Origin: Pseudorasbora parva
Lineage: Eukaryota; Chordata; Actinopteri; Cypriniformes; Gobionidae
Assembly (NCBI RefSeq): GCF_024679245.1
Contig: NC_090173.1
Span: 53,531,806-53,595,805, forward strand
Length of the DNA stretch: 64,000 bases
Direction: 5' to 3'
Shown: one piece after another, positions 1 through 9,446 of the stretch
Layout: every line of letters begins with the position of its first letter
Numbering within the stretch: the first letter of the stretch is position 1
The notes under the pieces: model-generated
What the model saw: only the letters and a program-made list of their open reading frames with translations
Database searches by the model: none
Told to the model about the DNA's origin: nothing
Program-made: the position numbers and the translations under genes

Positions 1-291
1 TGCTCTGATCTCTCTGTCCGGCACAATAATAATCGTATCTCCACTCGTGTCTCTGCTGGTTCTGCTGGTTCTGCTGGTTCTGTCTCCTGTAAGAGAGCAG
101 GAGTGTTTGTGGATGTGTCGGCCGGCACTCTGTCCTTCTACAGCGTCTCTGACACACACACACTCACACACTTACACACAGTCACACACACATTCACTGA
201 ACCCCTCTGTGCTGGATTCATAGTTTATAATAATAACTCTTCAGTGTCTCTGTGTCACATTAAACAACACACACACACACTGACTGAATGA
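1..291 (+). CDS. C-terminal end of a B30.2/PRY-SPRY domain protein (partial, 5' side outside window)
   Basis: One frame is open from base 1 to a TGA at 289-291. The protein has the typical tail of a fish B30.2 domain: a VFVD segment, then AGTLSFYSVSD, then THTFTEPL, then a short strand SSVSLCHI. In teleosts this domain ends many TRIM (finTRIM), NLRC3-like and butyrophilin-like proteins, where it acts as a ligand-binding module, often in antiviral or inflammasome signalling. Which parent family this belongs to cannot be told from the tail. The serine-rich triplet run AGSAGSAGS just before the VFVD strand is unusual and comes from a CTGGTT repeat at about 55-81. The last ten residues after SLCHI are encoded in CA-repeat DNA, so the original stop may have been lost into the microsatellite. 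Pseudogene status cannot be excluded. Confidence 0.72.
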   Translation, partial: CSDLSVRHNNNRISTRVSAGSAGSAGSVSCKRAGVFVDVSAGTLSFYSVSDTHTLTHLHTVTHTFTEPLCAGFIVYNNNSSVSLCHIKQHTHTLTE

Positions 292-371
292 CTAACACAC
301 ACACTTCCGTGATCCACACTAGAAAACACACACACACACACACACACATTTAGCTCAGATCTCTCAGCAGC

Positions 372-406
<35 letters not shown>

Positions 407-466
407 GAACTAATGTAAGTCACCAATAGACATCACAACTACACAATAAAGCAGAACATCAGTGCT

Positions 467-509
<43 letters not shown>

Positions 510-735
510 ACTGACACACACACACACTGAGACAGACACACACTGAGACAGACACACACACACACACTGAGACAGACACACACACACACACACACACACA
601 CTGACTGACACACACACACACTGAGACAGACACACACTGAGACAGACACACACACACACACACTGACTGACACACACACACACTGAGACAGACACACACA
701 CACACACTGAGACTGACACACACTTGTTTGTGTTT
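274..735. repeat. CA/TG microsatellite and CACTGAGACAGA-type compound satellite
   Basis: Long (CA)n runs are interspersed with CTGACTGACACA and CTGAGACAGACA blocks. The long cysteine/valine ORFs on the minus strand are translated microsatellite, not genes. Confidence 0.9.
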
Positions 736-771
736 GTGAATTGTGGGGACATTAGTAGTTCATATGATACG

Positions 772-1232
772 GCAAATGTCAAAATGATTGATGGTGACCT
801 TTGACCCACCACGCCCCCCTCGTTCCCCTCCCCCACAGACCACCCACGTTGTTGTCACCTTTGACCTTGTGTATCCTCTGGGGGGAATATGACCTTTGAG
901 GTCACATGTTTGAAATACCGGTGACGGCTTCTGACCTGTGATTGTTTTCGCGATCAAATGAAAGAATGATGGTTTTGAACTTTGACTCGGCTATTTGAGC
1001 TGTGATTTCAGGGGGAATATGTTCGGTCAAAGGGCGGGAGGTCAAGGTCAAAGGTGACAACGACATGGGTGGTCAAGGTCAAAGGTGACAACAACATGGG
1101 TGGTCAAGGTCAAAGGTGACAACGACATGGGAGGTCAAGGTCAAAGGTGACAACGACGTGGGTGGTCTGTGGGGGAGGGTAATGAAGGAGGCGTGGTGGG
1201 TCAAAGGTCACCATCAATCATTTTGACATTCC
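772..1232. repeat. Palindromic MITE rich in DR1-type motifs
   Basis: The left arm (about 772-870) and right arm (about 1140-1232) are reverse complements. Both contain the block around AATGATTGATGGTGACC and its complement, and the block around CACCACGCCCCCCTC with its complement. The element interrupts a larger cyprinid repeat, whose halves resume outside it (GTGGGGACATT on the left, CCATACAAACCGTATTTTC on the right). Confidence 0.7.
1042..1165. repeat. 31-bp tandem repeat, four copies
   Basis: Units start at 1042, 1073, 1104 and 1135, each beginning TCAAGGTCAAAGGTGACAAC with one to three substitutions. Each unit carries AGGTCA-A-AGGTGA, a direct repeat of nuclear receptor half-sites with one-base spacing. 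Confidence 0.85.
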
Positions 1233-1248
1233 ATACAAACCGTATTTT

Positions 1249-1302
1249 CTATCACACACACACACACACACACAAACACACTGCCCCTAAACCTACCCAT
1301 CA

Positions 1303-1367
<65 letters not shown>

Positions 1368-1386
1368 CCCCTAAACCTACCCATCA

Positions 1387-1439
<53 letters not shown>

Positions 1440-1569
1440 AGTCCCTAAACCTGCCCATCTCTCTATACTGTATAAACCGTATTTTCTATCACACACACAC
1501 ACACACACACTGCCCCTAAACCTACCCATCACACACACACACACACACACTGCCCCTAAACCTACCCAT

Positions 1570-1601
<32 letters not shown>

Positions 1602-1715
1602 CTGCCCCTAAACCTACCCATCACACACACACACACACACACGTCCTGCCCCTAAACCTACCCATCACTCTCACACACACACACACACACACGTCCTGCC
1701 CCTAAACCTACCCAT

Positions 1716-1747
<32 letters not shown>

Positions 1748-1816
1748 CTGCCCCTAAACCTACCCATCACTCTCACACACACACACACACACACGTCCTG
1801 CCCCTAAACCTACCCA

Positions 1817-1859
<43 letters not shown>

Positions 1860-2121
1860 CCCTGTCCCTAAATCTACCCATCACACACAGACACACACAC
1901 ACACACACACACATCTCTCACTCTCACACACACACACACACACACAGTCCCTAAACCTACCCATCACACACATACACACACACTGCCCCTGCCCCTAAAA
2001 CTACCCCCCCCACACACACACACACACACACTGCCCCTAAACCTACCCATCACACACACACACACACACGCCCTGTCCCTAAATCTACCCATCACACACA
2101 GACACACACACACACACATCT

Positions 2122-2177
<56 letters not shown>

Positions 2178-2287
2178 CCCTAAACCTACCCATCACACAC
2201 AAAGACACACACACACACTCACTCTCTCTCTCACACACATACACACACACTGCCCCTGCCCATGCCCCTAAAACTACCCCCCCCCCC

Positions 2288-2318
<31 letters not shown>

Positions 2319-2335
2319 ACACAGCCCCTAAACAT
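1249..2335. repeat. Compound satellite: CCTAAACCTACCCATC blocks alternating with (CA)n
   Basis: A 16-20 bp block around CCCCTAAACCTACCCATC recurs more than a dozen times, separated by CA runs of varying length. It ends in an uninterrupted run of 28 C at 2277-2304. The block is part of a common cyprinid repeat whose other parts flank the array, so the array is an internal expansion of that repeat. Confidence 0.85.
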
Positions 2336-2507
2336 CACAGGAAACATTCTGCAGTTTTACTTTCTCAAAAAAAAAAAAACTCATCCTGTGATTCATAAGC
2401 ATTTTGAAAAGTGGGGACACGGGGTAATGTCCTCATATTTCACGCTCTCCTAACACCTGTAGTACCCATGTCGTTATACACATCTGTGTACTTATAAGTC
2501 ACAAAAA

Positions 2508-2543
<36 letters not shown>

Positions 2544-2619
2544 TTTGTTTTTGTGGCATATGGGGACATTCCATAGGTGTAATGGTTTTTATACTGTACA
2601 AACTGTATTTTCTATCCCC

Positions 2620-2625
<6 letters not shown>
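2330..2625. repeat. Remnants of two copies of the same cyprinid MITE
   Basis: 2330-2480 carries the right half (GAAACATTCTGCAGTTTTAC through GTGGGGACACGGGGTAATG). 2545-2618 carries the left half of a second copy (GTGGGGACATTCCATAGG through AACTGTATTTTCTATC). No coding capacity seen. Confidence 0.6.
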
Positions 2626-2663
<38 letters not shown>

Positions 2664-2692
2664 CTCAGACGGTTCAGTATAGGTGTATTGAG

Positions 2693-2744
<52 letters not shown>

Positions 2745-2773
2745 CTCAGACGGTTCAGTATAGGTGTATTGAG

Positions 2774-2833
<60 letters not shown>

Positions 2834-2920
2834 CTCAGACGGTTCAGTATAGGTGTATTGAGACACATACACACACACACACACACACACAGCTCAGACG
2901 GTTCAGTATAGGTGTATTGA

Positions 2921-2953
<33 letters not shown>

Positions 2954-2990
2954 CTCAGACGGTTCAGTATAGGTGTATTGAGACACACAC
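2619..2990. repeat. Five-copy minisatellite (AGCTCAGACGGTTCAGTATAGG unit) separated by (CA)n
   Basis: A unit of about 36 bp, starting near GCTCAGACGGTTCAGTATAG and ending TATTGAGACAC, occurs five times between 2660 and 2988. The intervening CA tracts are of unequal length. Confidence 0.9.
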
Positions 2991-3325
2991 ATGTTTGTGA
3001 GAGAGTGTGTGTTTTAGTAATCCAGGTAAAGTGAAATGTTCTCCAAGGTGTCTGAAATAGCTCTGCCGGAGCACTTCATTGATCGTTCATTTATTATAAT
3101 GTATTTGTCAAGAGATTATGTTTGCTGCTGAACTGTTTTAATGTACTCAAGGAATTTATGTTGTAATGTGTATGATATCGTACATTAAAGTTTTCTATAT
3201 TTCAAAGTGTGTCCGTGTCTTAATAATGTTGCACTTTTTATAGCATTCTGAATACTGAAGAAAACAGCATTATAATATACTAGTGGTGTAAAATTAATGT
3301 ATTTCTAATAAACTCAAATGCTGTT
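2991..3325. other. Unique-looking spacer; possible 3' UTR end
   Basis: No gene or repeat family recognised. ATTAAA at about 3185, followed by a T-rich stretch, resembles a poly(A) site on the + strand and could end a transcript of the upstream B30.2 gene. This is weak evidence. Confidence 0.25.
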
Positions 3326-3338
3326 AAAATGTTCTTGA
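3326..3338. repeat. Left target-site duplication of the LINE
   Basis: AAAATGTTCTTGA is repeated at 41537-41549, directly after the poly(A) tail. This 13-bp duplication defines one LINE insertion spanning everything in between. Confidence 0.85.
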
Positions 3339-3481
3339 GGACTTCCGCTTCCGCCCGCATGGAGTGAGTAGCAGAGAAAGGGAGCTCCTCGAATAAAATA
3401 GTGATTATTGCTCAATAGACTAATCAGTCATGTAAAACTTTACTATTGTTGTTAAGGAGTCTTTGCTACCTGCATTTCGAC

Positions 3482-4393
3482 ATGAAACCGAGCTCGTGCA
3501 AAAAAGTTGCATCGACGATCCAGCGCAATACGAAGACAGAAAGCGGCGGGGGAAAAATGGACGAACAAGACGATGACTCTCCGATCTCTCTGAGCGCCCT
3601 TAGAACAGAACTACATTCACACAGAGAGGCTGTGATTAAGGACATCAAGTCACAAATCGAAAACCTACACCTGGAGATGCAAAAGAATCGAGAAGAGGTG
3701 AAAGAAGACCTGCGCGCGCTGCGTGAGGAAATCTTTCCGGAGCTGGCCGCCTTACACAAAGCGCAGGCCGAGTCGGCGAGTGAATTCACTGAGATGGGGA
3801 AAGCGCTGAGTGACACGATGGATAGAGTGGCGGCACTAGAACAGTCCCGCGAAGTCATGACAAAAGAACACAAGAAAATCCACGAGAAATGTATGGATTT
3901 GGAAAATCGTAGTCGGAGACAGAATTTAAGATTCGTTGGGGTTCCAGAAGGGGTAGAGGCGGGAAACCCGATTCGTTTCATTAAAGATTTGCTGTTGGAG
4001 TTATTCGGCGCTGATGACTTGGGTGATTCCAGTATGATGGTTGACCGCGCGCACAGAACCCTCGCGCCAAAACCGAAGCCGGGAGAGAGGCCCCGAGCAA
4101 TACTTGCTCGTTTTCATTATTTTTCTGACAAGGAAAAAATCCTAAAGCTGTCGAGAAATAAAGGCCGTCTCTACTACAAGGGATCACCTGTGCACATCTT
4201 TCCCGATGTGAGTCCAGAGGTTGGCAAACTGCGCGCCGCGTTCAATCCAGTGAAGACCAAACTACGAGCCGCTGGGATAAGCTATAGTTTATTCTACCCA
4301 GCCAAACTGGCAATCACCGTGGACGGAATCAGATACACGTTCGAACACCCTCGAGAAGCTGAGAAATTCATTGAGAAGAAAATTCAAACTTGA
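3482..4393 (+). CDS. LINE ORF1 protein (L1 transposase_22-type RNA chaperone)
   Basis: 303 residues from the first ATG (the open frame begins further upstream without an ATG). A coiled coil covers about residues 40-140 (heptads in ESASEFTEMGKALSDTMDRV). The L1 ORF1p RRM-like core begins at ENRSRRQNLRFVGVPEG, and a C-terminal domain contains DRAHRT, the RAILARF strand and a basic tail. ORF1p of L1 elements trimerises through the coiled coil and packages element RNA as a chaperone. The length fits the family and no internal stop is seen, so this ORF looks intact even though ORF2 is destroyed. Confidence 0.88.
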   Translation: MKPSSCKKVASTIQRNTKTESGGGKMDEQDDDSPISLSALRTELHSHREAVIKDIKSQIENLHLEMQKNREEVKEDLRALREEIFPELAALHKAQAESASEFTEMGKALSDTMDRVAALEQSREVMTKEHKKIHEKCMDLENRSRRQNLRFVGVPEGVEAGNPIRFIKDLLLELFGADDLGDSSMMVDRAHRTLAPKPKPGERPRAILARFHYFSDKEKILKLSRNKGRLYYKGSPVHIFPDVSPEVGKLRAAFNPVKTKLRAAGISYSLFYPAKLAITVDGIRYTFEHPREAEKFIEKKIQT

Positions 4394-4785
4394 TGGCCGA
4401 TCTGTAAATCGATACTATTTGATAAAGGTGAGGTGTTGTTGTCATATACAGCGCGCAGCATCCCTGAACTCTTATAGTGAATAGTTATATATTCGTCAAG
4501 TTCACCAGGAAAAGAACTGCAACTCAATCAATGACTATGTTAAAGTGAAAAAACACAAGAGCGCAAATGAGTCTATTGAGCTTTTTCTTTTTTTTTATGC
4601 TTTTAGAATGGAGCTAAGTGGCAAGTCAGATTAATAGCTAACCTTTTTGTTGAAATGATTGGTGAAAAGGGAATTCTAAACTTGTTATTTTTTGTATACC
4701 TTTCAATCAGAGAAAAGAGAATGGAGCTTTTGTTCAAATTGTTCATGTTGTTCGAAGTTGTTAAGGAAAAACGAATTGGCACTTT

Positions 4786-4822
<37 letters not shown>

Positions 4823-4884
4823 CTCTTTCCCCCTCCTCTACAAAAGCCATTATTTACAGCACTTTTCGAGTCTCTTAACTGGAA

Positions 4885-5532
4885 ATGAAAGTAAATGCTG
4901 CTAAGAAAAATTCAGTTCAATTTGTCTCATGGAATTGTAAGGGTCTTAATGGGGCTATCAAACGGGGTAATGTATTAGCTCATCTTGGAAGACTTGGTGC
5001 AGATATCGCGTTTTTGCAAGAAACGCATTTAAGGAACCAAGACCATGGCCGATTAAGAGGAAGGTGGGTGGGACAAATCTTTCATTCAAATTTTAACTTC
5101 AAGTCTAGAGGCGCAGCAATACTCATTAAAAAAAGTATACAATTTACTGCAACAACAGTTATTTCTGATCCCAATGGGCGTTATGTTATAGTAGCAGGAA
5201 AACTCTATAATACACCAGTACTGTTAGCTAATATATATGCTCCTAATATAGATGATGAACAATTTATATCATCCGTTTTAAACATTTTACCCAACCTAGA
5301 TACTCATCAATTGATAATGGGGGGTGACTTTAACTTTGTATTAAACCCACTCTTGGACAGGTCTTCAAGTAGAACAGTACCCCTAGCTAAATCAGCCAAA
5401 TTGCTACAAACGTTTATGAAAAGCTTTAAAATTATAGATCCATGGAGATTTGCATTCCCAAACCAACGTAAATATTCTTTTTTCTCGTCCGTCCATCACT
5501 CCTATTCTAGGATAGATTTCTTTTTAATTGAT
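4885..5532 (+). pseudogene. LINE ORF2 fragment 1: APE-type endonuclease N-terminal part
   Basis: Starts at ATG 4885, 12 bp after an in-frame-unrelated AT/T-rich spacer. The 216 codons show the endonuclease motifs SWNCKGLN, FLQETHL (catalytic Glu), GGDFNFV (Asp) and SRIDFFLID. It is cut at residue 216 by the LTR element. The last endonuclease motif, SDH, lies 18 kb away at about 24050. Apparent ORF continuation to 5652 is LTR sequence read through by chance. Confidence 0.88.
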
Positions 5533-7201
5533 TGTAGCGACTCAGGCGAATCAAACACACAATCGCCAGTTACATTTAACAAATATGCTTTGAAAGTTGT
5601 GCTGATGGACAGACCTTCCCCCAACACAACAGCTACCCTGGAAACCATCTGATAAGATGTTTTACGACCGGAAAGAATGTGGAGAAAGTCTTATACACAA
5701 AGAGCTTAAGACACAGAGCTTTTGCCTCAAATTATAGACAAACCATCTATAGATGAACATGCACCCCAGGACATTATATGTAAACACATAATTGTTTTGT
5801 AAAATGTTTTTTCTGTATGGTATTTTGCATCTTTTTGTCTGTGTCTTAACAAAGTACTAGTTCAGATAACCTCATATATGTCATGTCTCCTATCAAATTA
5901 ATGCTCACTTCACGACTTACACTTCCATGTATATCACTTATTCAGAAAATGCAGTGTGTGTTTGTTGCATTAATTATAGTATGAAGAACTCAGAGACCCA
6001 CTGAGTCGAACCTTCAAACAAAGAGCTATAAATTCTGCTGAGGAATTTCCCGCCGGGAAATCCCAACACTCTCATTGGTTAAGTCTAACCCTGGAGGGTG
6101 GGACTATTTCCAGACCTTAAAAGACCAGTGAAGACAAGCTCTTCCCCTCTTCTTGTTCTCTTACTCCGCTCTGTTCACTTCTCCTCTCTCTCCTGTGGGA
6201 GCCAACACCCACGGGGGGGGGGCTGGCACTCAAGCCAGGCCACCAATGCAGGCCCTCCAAGCAGGCCTCATCTCTTCCAAAAATCTTCTCTTCTACAATC
6301 CGATCTTCAAGAACACGAAGCATCGCTAAAGCAAACAGCCGCTTCCCTCCCAACCTCGGAAAGGACCGCCGGACACGCAGAGACACGCAGAGACACGCAG
6401 AGACACATACGCACACAAGCGAGAAGCCAAAACGAAACCAAAAAGAATGCAAGTATTCTTATTCTTACTGCTGTAAAGAGGATGTGTTATTCTCCCGTTG
6501 GGATAAATTAACTCCGTGAAGGTCGTATTTGGTTGAACTGAAGGAAAGCTGTTTCTTACCCTCCCCCACTCTCTTTGTCTCTCTCTCCCTCACTCTCTTT
6601 GTCTCTCTCTCTCTCTCTCTTTTATCTCTCTCTAACTTCAGTCTATTCATTATTCTCTTTTATGTATTCTTTCGTTAATATCTATACTTCTACTCTCTTG
6701 TTGCATATTTAGTATGTACTTTCTGTGTGAATTGTAGTGTTATTTTTAGTCTGTGTTTATTAAACCTCCGAAAGACATTTAATGAGTTGAATCTGTTATT
6801 CTGCCACATACACAAAGTCAATGAAACTTGCGATCTAAACGTTACCTAACTGCTTATGCTACTATGTTAGTAAAGTAAACTGTATGACCATTTGAAATAT
6901 TGAACTTATCCTGATCAGTAAAGTTAATGTTTCTTATGCGCTCGTAAAGCAGTAATCCCTTTATTGAGAATTGATCTGAAAGGTCTATAACTAATTTGCA
7001 GGACAAACTTAGTAGGATAATTTCAAGCAATTCCATAAAGGGTTACTTGTATTTAATTAAACAATTTTCCCTATCGGAAAATTTTAATACGTAATGAACA
7101 ACTGGCAAATTATATTCATAAATTCATGAATATTGAATATTAAATCCCTTTTGAGTTAATTATTCCCCGAGACATTAAACTCATTAGTCGTTGTTGTTAC
7201 A
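5533..7201 (+). repeat. LTR copy 1 of the tandem element
   Basis: TG...CA ended. Contains TATAAA at 6027-6032, a CT-rich microsatellite at about 6560-6630 and ATTAAA at 6759-6764 that may be the poly(A) signal. It has one extra A near 5987 compared with the other two copies. Confidence 0.9.
6027..6032 (+). promoter_or_regulatory. Candidate TATA box of LTR
   Basis: TATAAA in LTR copy 1, also in copy 2 (about 14427). LTR copy 3 has TATTAA at the same place. It lies about 730 bp ahead of the ATTAAA candidate poly(A) signal. No start site can be shown from sequence. Confidence 0.4.
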
Positions 7202-9446
7202 AGTATTTGGTGGAGAAAATATCGGGCAAGTTTCAAACGTTTGTGTATGTGTGAATGATATTCATATTCTATTCATTGTGTATTTTTGGAGTATTAATAA
7301 CCTGCATGCGCGTTTTTGTTTCGTTTTTGTTTTGTTGTTGTTTTGTGAATTATGAACGGTACGCGCAAAGCGAACCCAAGCATAAACAGATGCTGAGAAA
7401 TGTTGAAGTAGCCGGATTATATTAATAAAAATATGAACGGTACGAAAATCCGCGTGATCTCCGAAACCCCCTGCAGCCGTAGGCGCAATAGGTTTTATCC
7501 GCGTGATTTCCAAACAAATGTATTGTAGGAAACCCATACATTTGACTCGAGCAATATATTATGTGTTCCATCAAAATAATGAGATTTTGATGATGTCTGT
7601 AGACACGTACGTTGCGTTATCCCGCTTGATCTGAACTACGGAAAGTTTCTATCATTGCGGAAGATTGGGACAGGGCGAGACTCTCCTGTACAATATAAGG
7701 GGCCTCAGAATAATTATTATATCGTTAAGATAAACGATAACTCCTGGTTTAAGTCTGGCTTAGCTAACCAAAGACTTGTTGAGACCTAAAACATTTGAAT
7801 CAGAGATGCTGAAAACCGTCAGCCATATTGATAAATGTCTATTGGAGTCCATGTAAAATGCGTGAATAGGCAGACGGAAAATTCCTGCGTTCACCCGTTT
7901 TGTTAGTCGTGCATCTAGAGCACCAGTCATTTGTAAATGATCTGCAAAAGCCAGTAAAGTGCAGAACGCGAGGGCGACTCAGAAATTGCAACGCCGCTTG
8001 CAAACCGCCAGAGGGCGACTCAAGAATTGCAACGCCGCTTGCAAAACGCGAAGGCGACTCAGAAATTGCAACGCCGCTTGCAAACCGCCAGAGGGCGACT
8101 CAAGAATTGCAACGCCGCTTGCAGCACGCCGGAGGGCGACTCTAGAACCAGACAAAGCCATCTGGTGAGCATTTCCGCCTAACTAACTCTAGTCTAGGGC
8201 GGGCGCAACAGCGCCATCGTGTGGATAAATTCGGATAGTTTCACTCTCCGTTATTTGATTCGGCCTTAACAAAATAAGTTTGAGCCTATAAATTGTTTAT
8301 TGCTTACTGTTGTACACAGTTTCATTTATACAATTTTTCTAGCAACAACCAAATCTCCTTTCTCGCTGATTAAACACCCTTATTCGAATTTGAAGTTTAA
8401 AAAGAAACATAACTTCCTCTAACCCAAAGTGAAATTAGGTTTAAGTCACAGACAGTCCAATTGGAAGGGAGGACGCCACCGTGTGGCTATACCCTGTTAA
8501 GTCAGCGCAACACTAAATCCCTACGCCCTTCCTGATTAATTCTTTTATTTGGATAACTCCCATTTAGAGATTAATCATTATAGGGTAGGATTTTTGATTG
8601 GCTTTCTTTTATTTGATTTTCCTTACAGGCTTAGTTAAATTTCATTTAAACTTGCTTTGAATTTAATTTGAATTAAGTTGAGCGTCTAATTTTTTTATTT
8701 TATTTTATTTTTATTTTATTTTTATTTTTAATTTTCAATTTTCAATTTTAATTTTTAATTTTAATTAATTTTTTTAATTAAAAATTATTATTATTATTTA
8801 TTTTATTTTTTTTTAATTATTATTATTATTTTTTTTTTTTTCTCTCTGCAAAAGTTTTTCTTTTCCCCTACCAGTGGGAATAAAGCTCAGTCTGGTAATT
8901 ACAAACAGTATCAAAAGTGCTTTTGTTTATCATTACTTGACAGAAACTTTTGCCTTTTTCTAAATTGCTCTTGATATTTAATCTTCCACTTAAGCGACCT
9001 CAATCCACCCCGGATGAGCTAAATGGGATAACCCATAGTACAAGCCGAATTTTAGTATATCTTGAGCATTTAGCCAATTAATTTCCCTAACACTCCCGGC
9101 GCGCACGCTGACATTCCTTTCATTACAGACCAATTCATCTTGTGTTTGTTTCCACTGTGCTCTTTCCTATCCTCACTGTTGGACTATCACGATTGTGTTT
9201 CTTTCAGTTCACCAAGAGACCCCAAGGAGAATTAGATAGTCCCGGGACGACCGAGCAGCAGTTCACCAAGTGACCCCCCCAGGGCTACCGCCCACCTAAT
9301 TGTCTGAATTGTCTAATTATCTAACTGGCTAGATCAGTTAGCCAAAATTCCCAGCTATCCGTACGATAGCTCATTAGCTTAGAACAAGCTTGCATTGGCT
9401 CTCTCTCTGTGTGTGTGTGTGTGCTGTGTTTCTTTCGTCCGCAGTA
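7202..9446 (+). other. Long leader of tandem element, copy 1
   Basis: About 2.2 kb between LTR and gag ATG. TGGTGGAG at about 7208, just inside the LTR, is a candidate primer binding site (start compatible with tRNA-Ala; not certain). It also holds a tandem array at 7974-8142, a T/A-rich low-complexity tract at 8690-8840 and a consensus 3' splice site ending CCGCAG at 9444. No ORF with recognisable product. Confidence 0.6.
7974..8142. repeat. Approx. 40-bp tandem repeat in retroelement leader
   Basis: Four units starting with GCGACTC at 7974, 8015, 8054 and 8095, with a fifth partial start at 8136. Each contains TTGCAACGCCGCTTGC. Lengths alternate 41 and 39 bp, suggesting an 80-bp dimer. The same array is at about 16374-16542 in the second internal copy. 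Confidence 0.85.

Larger units (their letters stand above)
3339..5532 (+). mobile_element. L1-like LINE, segment 1: 5' UTR, ORF1 and endonuclease half of ORF2
   Basis: First of three pieces of a non-LTR retrotransposon. Its other pieces are 23995-25739 and 39910-41536. Removing the two LTR insertions leaves about 5.5 kb with ORF1, ORF2, a 3' UTR with AATAAA and a poly(A) tail, the normal size and order for L1/Tx1-type elements. The G/C-rich start (ACTTCCGCTTCCGCCCGCATGG) directly follows the target duplication, so the 5' end appears complete. Intergenic 4394-4884 is AT-rich with a 40-bp T tract near 4787-4822. Confidence 0.9.

Noticed and set aside
410..836. Cys/Val/Ser-rich minus-strand ORFs
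   Set aside because: Translated CA/TG microsatellite.
5533..5652. Continuation of LINE ORF2 past 5532
   Set aside because: These 40 codons are LTR sequence read by chance; the LINE frame resumes at 23995.
6098..6511. 137-codon ORF present three times in the LTRs (also 14498-14911 and 22891-23304), with a 111-codon opposite-strand ORF
   Set aside because: It lies within the LTR, spans low-complexity DNA, has no recognisable domain, and recurs only because the LTR does.
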